Positions 1-11,332 of a stretch of 64,000 bases of DNA are shown piece by piece. The notes below the pieces were generated by a model that was given only the letters and a program-made list of their open reading frames with translations, did not search any database and was not told the DNA's origin. Position 1 is the first letter of the stretch. Each line of letters starts with the position of its first letter. The translations under genes and the position numbers were made by a program. The stretch lies in NCBI GenBank assembly GCA_038373865.1, contig JAXGGA010000020.1, forward strand, positions 248,001 to 312,000. The letters run 5' to 3'. This DNA comes from Uloborus plumipes. Lineage: Eukaryota; Arthropoda; Arachnida; Araneae; Uloboridae.

Positions 1-2497
1 ATAACTCCGTGACAGTACAGAACATAACATAACAGATCTGCTAAAGTTTTAGTTTTCCTCTTCACTTTTTTTTTTTTTTTTTTTTTTGCCATTATAAGAC
101 AATGATCGACGAATTGCCGTATTATAGTTGACGAATAGAACAATGTCATTAAATCAGTACATTCTAATCGTGATTGATATTTCGATCTATTTATTGCAGC
201 TAATTTAAAGTGAAACGTTACATTATTTTTGTAAAATAATGAAGTCTTGTTTTGAATACTCTTAGAACATCAATAAGAAGAAAAGTGCCTTCACCTGATT
301 AAGAAGTGCACATTCAATTTAAAATAAAATATTGAAGTTGAACTTACCTTTTATAAATATCCTCAGCTTTCTGAAAATTCGTTTGCTCACTACTGTTAAA
401 ACTTTTTTTCAAAATATCCAGAAAATATAAAACAGTAATATTAATGTCTTACGAGTTTTATTGATACAATTTTTACTAAAAATCGTACAACATAGGTTTA
501 ATAAGCTAATTTTAAATTGATTTGTGTGTTTTTTTTTTCTTTCTTGCAATGAGTGGAACAAAAATATTTAAAGAACAAATAAAAAAAAAAAAAAAAAACT
601 GCAGTATATTGCGAAAAGAGCAGGTTAGTTAAATAATGTATAAGCTACAAAAGAATAAGAAAAGCGCGCAGTAGTTTTTATTCATTTGTTTTTGCCTCTC
701 ACTGACATAAGCAGGGTACTTAACAGATTCCAATGGAAAAGCAAATGAAAAATATTACTTCGTTTTAGCTTGTCATCACAACACAAATCCGAAAATCAAT
801 ATCTATGCTCTAAATGACGTGTTAAAAAATATAAGTGATAGCATAGTACCGAGTAGTTAAGCACCATAACCTCTTTAATAAATTCCAAAGATACTAATTT
901 GCTTATACTAAAGCAACACGGTCAAGCGAAATACTTATTTTGTTTTTAAGGTACACATGTAAAAATATAAACAACGAATATTTCTGATGCATTCAACCAC
1001 AATGTGTTAACATAAAAATCGTTTAAATGTAGCAAATGCACAACAAGTATTGATAAGACACTATAATTTCAATACTGACGCTTATTGTCGAGTGTATCGA
1101 ATAGATTTTACCCTCATATTTTTTCCAATTGCTTGTCACAAAATAATAATGAAACGAAAAACAATCCCTCAAATTTCATATACAACAGTGGTTGTAATTC
1201 CTTCTATAAAAATATCATTAATAATAGTTAAAACATTCACAATCTATATTTTAAAAATTATTTTTTGGTGGGAATTCAGTACTTTTACTTACATTATATC
1301 TTTCTTTTGCATACGAATATTCAAATCCTTAAACATAATGTAGTTGCTTCAATTCATTGTACTCTTTAAACTCGCAATTAGTTTTTACAAAGAATCATTA
1401 AACTACAAGAGATGTCTGTTAATAGTTTTCGTGCGTGCCGGTTCAAACAATCCACTCAAATGAGATTGTTTGGGAAACTAACAATTGTTTTCATTTACAT
1501 GCAAACGAGAGAAATGAGGTAAAAAATTGAAAACTTCGCAGATTACTAAGTATCCAGAAATTGTTTCCTTTGTTTCCAAAAACCAAAAACGTCCCTCCCG
1601 AAACGAGAAACTTTTTCAACCCAGTTCAAATTTCATAGCCTCTCGGTCACATTGGTAGATAAAGCTTTTCCTACGGTTCACCTAGTTTATCCGACGAAAG
1701 ACCTAAAAGTTCCAACATAACAATAAAACCCGCAAAGAACAATTCATTGATACATCGGAGATACGTTCAATTGTTCGCTTTTTCAGCGCTTAGTGTAAAG
1801 GGTTCTTCTAGTTAGGAACTATCAGGGTTTTATTCCGCGGCGCTAATCGCATTTCGCTGCCCCTACCGCCGCCCTTATTTGTCTCCTTCGTGCCTGTGAT
1901 TTCCTCATTCCATAGCGTAGAGCAAAGCATGACCCTCTAGCTAAATGTCTGTTTTCCTCTTTGGGGAGACCGTCGGGGGCCGTGTAACAATAAAAATAAG
2001 GCTGCCTCGTCTGGAATTTGTACACAGAAAGGGATATTATAAAAACAATGCCACTAGATCTGCGTGATGGGAGAAATACATTTTGAAAGAATATATCTCT
2101 AAGTTTATGTATGAAAACTTTGCAAAATTTATTATAAGCAATTGTGACTGAGATAGTATTGTTTAAAATGTAGCTCAGGAGCAAATAATGTATACAAATA
2201 TAATCTGTACTTACTGAGAGAAAAGCACTTAGAAGAAAATACCGTTTTAAGTTTAAGTATTAAAAACTCGGTCTTAGTGTTTTTCAAAATTAATTTTAAA
2301 CAATCGTGACTACAATAATATTGTTTAAAATTTAGCAATTTCTGTTAAAATTAAGATGTAAATACACGATTCCTTAGGCTATTCATAATTATTCTATTTA
2401 TCTATATATTATTACTCTTATTAATGCCCAGAAACGTACATGAAATGATTCGTTACCTACATATAATTTAATCAAAGAAACCTTAAAGGACAAGCAT
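1..2497. other. AT-rich non-coding sequence with one GC-richer block
   Basis: No frame here has a recognisable protein signature; the open frames are short and hydrophobic, as expected by chance in AT-rich DNA. Homopolymer runs occur near 67-87 (T) and 580-597 (A). The only compositional change is the block at about 1838-2010, listed separately. Confidence 0.6.
1838..2010. other. GC-richer island, candidate conserved non-coding element
   Basis: This block is clearly richer in G and C than its surroundings and lacks the inverted-repeat ends seen in the nearby transposons. The reverse-strand open frame across it resembles no family I know. It could be a regulatory element, an old exon or a decayed repeat; the sequence alone does not decide. 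Confidence 0.3.
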
Positions 2498-2762
2498 AAT
2501 TGAAGGGGCAAGTGGATAAAGGTGATATGTGACATTTGAATTTTTCCGACTTACACAAATTCAAATTAGTGTATGTTCAATTGTGTTAACTCACATACAC
2601 CGTTGAAGAGGCAAGTGAATAAAGGCGATATGTGACGATATTTTTAATTTCTAGAAAAAGTTTTCAAAAACAAAATTATTACCTTAACACCTTCATCCAT
2701 GGTAAAAAGTAAGTAAAACTAAAATTGTCACATATCACCTTTATCCACTTGCCCCTTCAATT
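2498..2762. mobile_element. MITE, family A copy 1, with 36-bp perfect terminal inverted repeats
   Basis: The first 36 bases (2498-2533, starting AATTGAAGGGGCAAGTGG) are the exact reverse complement of the last 36 (2727-2762). A third, imperfect copy of the same motif lies inside at about 2603-2636. There is no coding capacity, so this is a miniature inverted-repeat transposable element mobilised in trans. A second copy is at 16976-17203. No target duplication longer than two bases is clear, and the superfamily is not assigned. Confidence 0.85.
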
Positions 2763-2822
2763 GGAATATTGTATTTTTAGCGTAGATTTTGAAAACCATT
2801 TTAAAATGTAATTGATTATTTT

Positions 2823-2885
2823 GGATGTGGAAAGAGGATTCGCCTCATTAGCAGGACGCTCTTACCAGCTATTGAGCTATTTTTC
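2823..2885 (-). repeat. tRNA-like pseudogene or SINE head
   Basis: On the minus strand there is a good Pol III box A (TAGCTCAATAGCTGGTAAG) followed, too closely for a normal tRNA, by a box-B-like GGCGAATCC. A cloverleaf cannot be completed because the variable and T-arm regions are shortened. It is probably a tRNA pseudogene or the head of a SINE rather than a working tRNA. Confidence 0.45.
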
Positions 2886-3146
2886 TTCCAACTGAGTATG
2901 CTCCATACTAAAGTAATGCATAATAGGGTATGAAAATAAACTCAAACGCAGGCCCCTATTTTGTTAAAATTTCTTTTCAAAAGCACATTGCGATTTCCCC
3001 TTTTTAAATAAAGGTCTTGTTCTTCGATTTCAACAACAACAGAGCTTTAATTCAGAATCCTACAATGAGTTTAGATTATACATTTATGGAAATGTAGACT
3101 ATTCATCTGCTAAAGAAAAGAAGTCTCTAATACATTTTTTGGCCCA

Positions 3147-4340
3147 TGTATATTCAAACCACTAGCTTTGCATTGATAGCCTGACGCTCTAAACCAGAAA
3201 ACCAGGGGTTCCCAAACTTTTTTGCTCCGTGGACCCCTTAGCGAGTTTTCCAGTTTCTCGTGGACCTCTTTCCTAGTGGTTGTTCCAAAAAAAGTCAGGC
3301 ACTGTAATAATGGAACTCAAGTATTCTAAAACCGCGAATTATGTGGTTAAGTTCCATTATAGATGTTCTAAAAAAACAAATGAAAACAAGTTTTTTTTTA
3401 ATGTAACGAAATGAATCAGAAATTTACCCAACAGTATTAACTACTTTAATACTTGAATTTTTGTACAATCAAAAACTTCTTAAATACCTGACAACTTTCT
3501 GAAAGATTCAGTTTGACAGTTTTATTGCAGAGTAAAAAATTAAAAGAAAACAGCTGAAGAGAAAAACGTAACATTTTTATTCATACTGTCCTAATACCAA
3601 TGGCACAAAACTTAAATCAGCTAATTAATATTCGTACAAGGAAAATAAAAGAAGACTGCTTTTCGTGGGAGGGTGAATTTAATGCATCAACGGCAAATTT
3701 TTAATATTTGGCTTTAGATTTATTGGACATAACTTTAAATATCCCCAATCAGGTACTGCCAGACTGTTTCTTATTTTTGTAAGAAAATTGGTGACTGAAC
3801 TTTGACTGAATTTGTTTCCACGAGGTATGAAGATGTACAAGCTTTCAAAAAGTATCTTGCGATATTTTATGAGGTAGGATGTTATACATTTTTTTTTCTA
3901 AAGCCAGAAATATTGATACCCTTTCTTAAACTCTATTTTTCAGTAGAGCTTATTTCAATCAGCTCTTTTTGTGCAGTTACTAAATTAGTTTTCATTCAAT
4001 TTAGACATTTTCATTGCAATTGCAAATTTATCTCATTAAATTGAGGGAACAAATATGTAAAATGAGTAATATCTGGGTTCCGTTTGATTTCATTTTCTTT
4101 CAAACTTTTACATCTCTAAACTGCAAATTATTATTATTATTTTTTTAAATAATAATAAAAACCTTGACAAGCAAGATCATTTTAAAAGCCAGCCTAGACC
4201 CCTATTTGGATCCCCTATCGTAGATACCCAACTTTTTTTTGGACCCCTTGAAAACTCCAGGGGACCCCTGGGGTCCCTGTAGACCACTTTAGGAACCACT
4301 GCTCTAAACGATTGAACTAATAAGCCTCCAATCCGGGGGC
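3147..4340 (-). repeat. tRNA-like sequence split by a hAT insertion
   Basis: If 3195-4301 and one 8-bp duplicate are ignored, the minus strand reads through a tRNA-like segment: a box-A-like TTAGTTCAATCG followed by TTAGAGCG, then about 30 bases on a box-B-like GGTTTGAATATAC. The two halves lie at 4302-4340 and 3147-3194. It lies about 300 bp from another tRNA-like sequence on the same strand. Confidence 0.45.
3195..4301. mobile_element. Non-autonomous hAT-type transposon with 8-bp target duplication
   Basis: The element is bounded by an exact 8-bp direct repeat, CTCTAAAC, at 3187-3194 and 4302-4309, the target-site length of hAT transposons. The ends are related in inverted orientation: CAGGGGTTCCCAAAC starts at about 3203 and the right end reads back as CAGTGGTTCCTAAAG. 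Runs of GGACCCC recur near both ends. The left end carries 8 extra bases (CAGAAAAC) before the matching part. The interior has no transposase signature; the 80-residue open frame at 3802-4044 is not recognised and is probably chance. Confidence 0.85.
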
Positions 4341-4565
4341 CTGCACATTAAAACAATGCTTAGCAACAGAAAATCTGTTTTTCGACAAAACAACCAAGCT
4401 GAATCATCTGTTTCTTTTCCGTAAAGTCCCCCCCCCCCAAAAAAAAAAGACTTTGTAAAATATCATGTATGATTTCAATTTCTAAATGACAAGAAAAAGA
4501 TAGCAGATATCAATAGGGTATAAAAAGAAGTACAAAGGAAAAAAACGCGTTGTGTGCTTACTTTA
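4310..4565. other. Short non-coding gap
   Basis: Only a C-run followed by an A-run (about 4429-4449) stands out. No gene or mobile element was recognised. Confidence 0.6.
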
Positions 4566-4678
<113 letters not shown>

Positions 4679-4839
4679 CACTTATGCATTCAATCTCTCG
4701 CATAAAATGCGCAAAATAAATCAAGTAGCTCAGCAAAGTAGTATGACTAAAAAAAAACCTTCCAAATTTAAAATTTACGACTGCAGGAAGCATGCAAGTA
4801 TGCGAATAAGATAGCAATAACTAAACGGTCCCAGATTCA

Positions 4840-5280
4840 GCTGAACCTTTTTAGAGTAGTCGGGAAGCTAGCGTGTAATCCTCAAGCTTTAATCTCATCG
4901 CGTTACCCGCACAGTCTAATAGAATTTAGGATGGGGTATGCACATTGTCCCCACCCACAAAATGATCGATAGTTGCCAAGTCTACTCTAATGACCTGTTC
5001 ATTAAGATGGCCAATGAAGCTAATGCTCCGGCTACACCTGGCAATTTGTCTGCGGATAGCCGCTCCCCATCTTTATTCATGCATTATTTGTTGATTTCAA
5101 ATTACACAATTTGCCTATTTTTCCTCAAAGCGTTACTCGTTTGGGAAGATGAGTACTGGTACATTACATTCTTTCAAAAGAGAATTTGCTTCGTGGAAGA
5201 CCACGGCAGCTTGACTAGTGGGCGTCTGGGTCACGCCTCAAATCAGATTTTATTAACATCTTCATTCTTTGCATGATCAG
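4840..5280. other. GC-richer island with a 112-residue open frame of unknown meaning
   Basis: Base composition rises over this block. The plus-strand frame at 4938-5276 encodes 112 residues starting MHIVPTHKMIDS. It has a hydrophobic stretch in the middle but no family I recognise and no clear splice signals, so I do not call it a gene. The block could equally be a conserved non-coding element or an old repeat. Confidence 0.3.
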
Positions 5281-7435
5281 TCTCGTAAACGAAGGAAAAT
5301 GTGCGTATTTTCCCTGTTAAAAAGGTGTAGAGGGGTAGTAAAAAGATTTTTTGTGCGTGAAAGCAGCTTTTCCCACCCTCCTAGTTCTAGGTGTTACAAA
5401 CTTAGTGACTCGATGATTGTTTATTTTTTTTAATTTCCTTCTATAATCTCTAATTGTCTAGGTTTGTCAAACATTTTTTTTTTTGCGGAAAAACTAATTT
5501 TTACTCATAGTAAAGTAAATATTTATTTTAAATGTTGTTGAAGAAGATGTCGGTCACATTTAAGAACGAATTCAATATAGAACCCAATGAGAACCCGAAT
5601 AGTTTTGCCGCTATAAATAGCTAAATATAAAACCTCAAGTTAACACAGACAATGCAAAGATACTTGTCCTTTGCAAAACAGGGCTTAAAAATAAACTTGT
5701 ACAAAGTTTATTTTTTAAGCCCTGCATTTATTGTTTAAACTAGTTAATCTACTATATTTTCTACTTCTATAAATATTATTTTGTGTTTAAATTTGGGTAA
5801 GGCATTGAAATTAACAAATCCAACTTTGAGATTTTATGTCACTTCATGAGCAGTTTAACTGTTTTGCCACACTTTTTCGGATACTTCATAAAATTATCAT
5901 CTCCGAATCATATATACACACACACACAACCATACTGAAATAAATCTACAGATTCACTTAAATCACAAAATTTGCAGACTCCCCCCCCCCAAAAAAAAAG
6001 GCACAATTGTTACGTATTGAAACATAAGTAGGAAGTCTTAAAACAAATTGTTTAAAGAATCTGCCATGAAATATACAAAAACATTTTTTTTCAATGAGAA
6101 GGACTGAAAAAGTAAACAATGCAAATTCTGGTTGCAATTAAATTACGTAAAATTTCCTCGATAATTGCAATGTTTGTCCTCCTTTAAAAAATAATGCTAG
6201 TTTTTTCCTTACGTTGCTTTAAGTTAAGTAAATGATATTTCAAGATTTTTTAATAGGAGTTCGGGAACACAGGATGATTCATTTTCTAGAAAATAATTCT
6301 TTAATAGTTTGAAAGTATTCAGAGTTTCTTCAACTGTGCAAAAAACGATTCAAAAAACACGCAGCTGATCTCCTGCTAGCTCTCATGTGAATTTCGCTAT
6401 GATTGAAGTCATAACACACATGTGCAACTAAATAATTACTATTTTGAAGAATTGTATTAAAACTGAGATTAATTCTTACCAATTTTTTGACAAACTGGAC
6501 AGCTGTATAATTCATAGTTTTATTTTGCTGAATTACAATGATTTGAAAAGAAGATTTTTTTCGAAACTCACAATTTTTCCCCGTCCCGTCCTGTTACGTT
6601 TTGAATCACTTTTAAAATTTAAGACAGAAAATATTTTCTGAAATTAAATTTTAATGTATTCACATTTTGTTTACGCATTGATATTTTGCTTATAAATTTA
6701 AAAATATTGTTTTTTTTTTCCCTTAAATGTGCACTTTTTCAATACATGATATTTTAATTAATATATAACTTGTGCGTTTAATATTCTTTTAGTTTCAAAA
6801 ACGTAAGTACAGCTCAACAATGTCATTGAAAAAATAATTTCTACATATCGAGAATTTTTCACTTTCCACAGAAAGTAATTTGTATAAATAATGGAAAAGT
6901 AATAACATTTTTAACGCGTACTGTTTCATCCATGCACTTAAAATATGGGACCAGAAGAATGAAATTTTCACAATGAACAAAATTATTTAAAAGTTTAAAA
7001 AAAAAGTAAAATAAAATATTTATATGTTTCCATAAATCTGCAACATATTTTAAACAACTTCAACTGATTTTCAATAAAAACTGACATAATAACAATAAAA
7101 CTAAATACAGCAGTACAATGTTGGTATTATAATCACACTGAATTTTGCTAGAGATGAATTGCTACAATGAATTAATCGAGTCTTGGAAAACGAAAACACC
7201 ATGTTGTAGCTGACGCATGTATATATTATGCATTTACTAAAGAGGATATAGCCTGACATAGAATTTTTTGGAAAAAAAAGAAAGAACAAATTCCAGTTTT
7301 GAAGAGAAAAAAATGGAAAGTTCTTGTCATAACTAATTTGTTATACATGCATTTTTAAACAGTTAATCAATGAAAAAATGTATCAAAAAGCGTTAAAAAA
7401 CGACACAGTTCCTTTTTTTCAGAAAAATTTCCCAG

Positions 7436-7437
<2 letters not shown>
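5281..7437. other. AT-rich non-coding stretch
   Basis: Nothing recognisable beyond homopolymers, a short CA tract near 5914-5929, a C-run followed by an A-run near 5981-5999, and the hairpin at 5679-5724. Open frames are all around 60 residues or less and AT-driven. Confidence 0.6.
5679..5724. repeat. Short hairpin
   Basis: Arms of about 20 bases beginning CAGGGCTTAAAAATAAACTT fold back on their complement around a five-base centre. It may be a fold-back remnant; it is not next to a gene and lacks the context of a terminator. Confidence 0.75.
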
Positions 7438-7524
<87 letters not shown>

Positions 7525-7530
7525 TATACA
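7438..7530. repeat. (TA)n microsatellite
   Basis: TA dinucleotide tract of about 90 bp with one slip near its right end. Confidence 0.97.
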
Positions 7531-8345
7531 TAAATATTGGAGCAAGCGTGTAAGTAGTAACATAATTTTAACTTCCACCGCTTGTAATACATTTTAAAAT
7601 AAATAAATGAATATCTCTAGTGAAAAGTTAAGAAACCATACACATTTTTCTGTAAAAGTGAAAAACAACATAGTGAGAAGTTCGGAGCAAAATATCTAAC
7701 AATTTTAAAAACAGGAAACTGCTTCAGATTTATTAAAAGAGAAAAAGCGCCATTAAGGGGCCCTACCAATACCGAATACATTAAAACCCACCCTCACACT
7801 ACCACAAAACGGTAACGACACGCGATCACACCTTGTCAGAACGACTCAGAAAACATAAAACCCAACACATCCCAATTAAATTTGACTTCCTGCTAAAACC
7901 GTTCAATTAAGCCAATTAAAAGAAAGCAAGCCATCCCAATCAGACCCCTCACAAATGCAAGTGGCTCAGTATCTCGGAGACTGAATCCATCATTGGTCCC
8001 CAGCACATGTTGCTCAGGAGACTGACTGGCGAGACGGGGCTACGGCGCCTACGAATTCGTTTCATCCTCCTAGCTCCAATAGCTCCTTTTCACAGATAAC
8101 ACCCTGGCCTGAGTCAGCTAAAACGCAAGCTTTTCCAGAATCGGGAAAAGATTCTCCGCCCACACGGTTCGAGACGTTCCTTTAATGGAATACATCGGTA
8201 TCTAATTCTGGGTTTTTAGGTGCTTGCTGGCATAAATTACTTTACTACTTGTCTTTTTGTTCTTTCAAGCTATCAATGTTTTTATTTATTTATTCATTTT
8301 TTTACTGATCGGTAAAAATCTTTACATACACGTTTGTTTTTTGTA
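7531..8345. other. Non-coding stretch containing a GC-richer island (about 7750-8200)
   Basis: The centre of the stretch (GGTCCCCAGCACATG, GAGACGGGGCTACGGCGCC and neighbours) is much less AT-rich than the flanks. No long frame or inverted termini are present. It is a candidate conserved non-coding element or an old exon. Confidence 0.3.
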
Positions 8346-8731
8346 GAGACAAACAATATTGTTTTTACAGAATAAAACAGCTATTTTTTTAGTAACCAAC
8401 TGTAAAAACAGCTAAATTTACAGAAATAAACTTTATAATTGATATTTTCACACTAGTAAACTAAAATTGTTGCTTTACAGTTTTAAACTGCAAAATTAGT
8501 AATTTAACAGTTTATTACTGTACATTTTAGTTTTAGACTGGAACTTCTGTGCTAGTATTATACTTTTGCTTTTACTGTTTAATACAGCAAGTTTTGTGAC
8601 AAAAAATTATAATTGTTTTAATAAAGTGCAAAATTGCTAATTTTAGTTTATTCCTGAGCAATTTACAGTTTTAAACTGGAACCTCTGCTCCCCATATTAT
8701 ACTGTAAAAACAACGATTCTCTTTTACAGTG
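8346..8731. repeat. ACTGTAAAA repeat family, copy 1
   Basis: This stretch is built from alternating ACTGTAAAA and TTTTACAG words, with GGAACCTCTGC followed by a TATTATACTGTAAAAAC block near its right end. The same architecture is at 11003-11332, 17349-17694 and 23324-23699. The right end TTTTACAGTGT resembles the inverse of the ACACTGTAAAAA start of copies 3 and 4, so the unit behaves like a short element with inverted ends. This copy is the most diverged. Confidence 0.7.
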
Positions 8732-8879
8732 TTATATATTTAAAATCGCTGCGTTATATTTAGAGATTATATTGAAAAAGGTTGCTGGAGATTGCCGTAA
8801 AAGTTCATCATTGAAATATAATCGAGCATGCATAATGGAATCACCATTTTGCAACAAATAATATTCTAATAAGAGGAAT

Positions 8880-8996
8880 ATTCCATTATCCGAGATCAAA
8901 ATAATACTTTACAATGGTTTGGTGCATTGGAAATGTATTATATTAAGCGGGATATTCTTTTAATCGATATTCGAATAAGCGGGCTTGGGCTGAAGA
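8880..8996. mobile_element. Fragment related to a pogo/Tigger-like terminus
   Basis: The stretch ATTAAGCGGGATATTCTTTT and the following GAATAAGCGGG match the region at 37742-37790, which ends in GGGTTCAACTGTA. Here the final bases have drifted (GGGCTTGGGCTG). It is taken as a decayed end of the same family. Confidence 0.4.
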
Positions 8997-9824
8997 GTAT
9001 TTAAGTTGCACCGCTTTTAAAAATTATACAGATGAACCTTGTTAATTCGAACGCGCGTAAAACGAACTACTGCTAAAACGAACTACATTTTCAATTCCCA
9101 CCTCATGGTTCGCGTTGCATTGTTCTTCGGATTGGACGAGCTACGTTTAAGACGTTCCGATTTTAAAGGTCGCTTGCCCCTGCGTGCAAAGCTGATCAAA
9201 AGCGCCCCTAGATAACTAAAAGTATAACGGGGGGGGGGATCAATGTGAATGTTTTTATCTTTTTTTTTTATTATTTATTTTATTTAAGTCTTTTTTTTTT
9301 CTTTTCGCATGGGACCTTTTTTTTTTTTGACGCAAGGCTTCTTTGTTACAGCCCGAGCGTAACATGTTGCTTCACTGGCCTAAAATAAAATGTTTTAAGA
9401 AAGAAGAAACAAAATAAAATAATATATTTTATTTCAATTTCTCTGGAAAGGCGTTTGCAATGTGAGCCAATAAATGTAACTAACAACCCGAGAATATTAC
9501 TCTTTTAGACGTAAAACTTTCTTCATAAATTCAATGTTGATGATGAATAAATTCAATATTGATGATGAATAAAATTGTTTTTTCTCTCGAAGGATTTTAA
9601 ATACATGTATGGAGGCAATAAAAAATTAAATGTAAGTAAGATTTTTTGTTGCATTGATGGTTGCTTCAAAATATGAAAAACTGCTCCGTTAATAATGAAG
9701 CATGAAACAGTAACAGAAGTATAGTAAATAGTTTAATGTCTTGAGAACTTTTTTTTATGATACATATCTAATGCAAAGCTCCAAACTGAAACTGCTTCAT
9801 TACAATTACAAAAATCCATAAGTA

Positions 9825-10722
9825 CGAGGGTGAATCAAATATAAACGAGACTTTTGGACCTGCGCGCGCAATAGTGATGGAAGAACGTTCCGCTGTTAGT
9901 GGCAGGTAGGTTGGTTTGTCAGGAGTCGGGAAAGCACGTGATTCATCATCATAGACTCGCTCAGTGTCCATCGTTACGATGTCCAAGCAGGGTGTACCTC
10001 CCTCTATTGCGCACCGTATTGTTATCAAGTTTTTAGCTGCAGAAGGTGTAAAACCGGTCGAAATCTTGAGAAGATTGACTGCACAGTTAGGGGATGAGAC
10101 GCTGTCGCGAGCAAGAGTGTTTGCTTGGCATAAACAGTTCGTGGAGGGCCGTGAACGTGTTGAAAATGAGAGCCATGACCGCAGACCCAGCACCAGCATT
10201 ACAACGGGGCAACATCGACAGTGTTCGTCAACTTGTTGAAGGTGATAAGCGTCTAACAATTAATGCGGCATACTACTGCAAAATTTTGACTGAGGTCAGA
10301 CTTGCATATCGCCGCAAAAGACGAGACCTTCCGATGAGAAAAGTGATTCTCCTCCATGACAATGCTCGCCCCCCATACAGCAGCCCTGACCGTACAAAAA
10401 TTGGAGCAACTGGGTTGGGAGACACTGGAGCACCCTCCATACAGTCTAGACCTGTCTCCCTGCGACTTCCATGTCTTTGGTCCTCTCAAGGAAGTCACAA
10501 AGTCCACAGCGATAATGAGGCTGAAGCATATGTGCGCATTTGGCTACAAACACGACCTGACTCTTTGGACCTGGAAGGAACTAAAAAATTACCTATACGC
10601 TGGGAAAAATGTGTTTTTATATCATGAGATTATGTAGAAAAATAAACTATGATTGTTAGTGCGTTTAAAATCAAAATAAATATTTTAAAAAATAAGTCTT
10701 GTTTATATTTGATTCACCCTCG
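9825..10722 (+). mobile_element. Mariner transposon, internally deleted
   Basis: Terminal inverted repeats of about 29 bases (left CGAGGGTGAATCAAATATAA) match with a single mismatch, and both ends abut a TA dinucleotide (9823-9824 and 10723-10724), the mariner target duplication. The element is about 0.9 kb against the usual 1.3 kb because the middle of the transposase is missing. It lies inside a pogo-like element and is therefore younger than it. Confidence 0.95.
9979..10637 (+). pseudogene. Mariner transposase, deleted and frameshifted
   Basis: The start at 9979 (MSKQGVPPSIAHRIVIKF) gives the N-terminal helix-turn-helix DNA-binding region, with the mariner-like linker HDRRPSTS near residue 75. 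The frame then shifts near 10200 into NIDSVRQLVEGDKRLTI. A deletion follows that removes the first catalytic aspartate region. The second catalytic aspartate is kept in LLHDNARP. A further shift in a C-run near 10370 leads to the third, in YSLDLSPCDFHVFGPLKE, and the frame runs to the stop at 10635-10637. In a working enzyme these three acidic residues would cut and join DNA in the nucleus; this copy cannot. Confidence 0.92.
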
Positions 10723-10778
10723 TACTTACATTGTTAAAAGAACTGCAAGTTGCAGTTTATTTTAACGAGGTTCAACTG

Positions 10779-11002
10779 CATCAAAATTTCACGAAGCGGT
10801 TTTCATGCACGACGTATATTATCCCTTTATTTATCATTGAAATTTCATTAAACTACTCTTCAATAGTTGTAGAGTACACATGAGCTTATTAACAGAGTCA
10901 TTTAATGCCCTCATTACATTCATGTTCTTACCAAGTAAATAAATGAATAAAAAGTTTTTATTTCAAGAAAAGCCTTTTACTGCTAAATGTTAAGCTCGCA
11001 CT
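10779..11002. other. AT-rich spacer
   Basis: Nothing recognised. Confidence 0.5.
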
Positions 11003-11332
11003 ACACTCTAAAAATGAATGTTGTTTTTACAGTATAATATAGCTAATTTTACAGCAATAAACTGTAGAATCGCTAATTTTACAGTAATAAACTGTAAAAC
11101 TGCTGATTTTACATGATTTTAGTTTTAAACTGGAACCTCTGCTGCCAGTATTATATTGTTGTTTTTACGGCATAATACAGCTAAATTTTATGGCAATAAA
11201 CTGTAAATTTTATAACTTTACAGTAAGAAACTAAAATTGCTAGTTTCACGTTTTATAATTGTGCATTTTACAGTTTTAATTTGGAACCTCGGCTGCCAGT
11301 ATTATACTATTAAAACAAATTTTTCTTTTTCG
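11003..11332. repeat. ACTGTAAAA repeat family, copy 2
   Basis: Starts ACACTCTAAAAATGAATG. It contains two copies of the block GGAACCTCTGCTGCCAG or its variant GGAACCTCGGCTGCCAG, about 175 bp apart, each followed by a TATTATACT motif. The unit is therefore an internal dimer. No coding capacity. Confidence 0.8.

Larger units (their letters stand above)
9029..10778. mobile_element. Pogo/Tigger-like element interrupted by a mariner
   Basis: The left end CAGATGAACCTTGTTAA preceded by TA, and the right end TTAACGAGGTTCAACTG, are near-complementary inverted termini of the type common in pogo/Tigger elements. The interior up to 9822 and from 10725 has no transposase signature, and about half the span is the nested mariner. 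The right-hand TA is degraded to CA. It is likely a non-autonomous element that was hit by the mariner. Confidence 0.6.

Noticed and set aside
9768..10259. 163-residue minus-strand open frame, among the longest in the window
   Set aside because: It is antisense to the mariner transposase and runs through the inverted end; the plus-strand frame has the family signatures.
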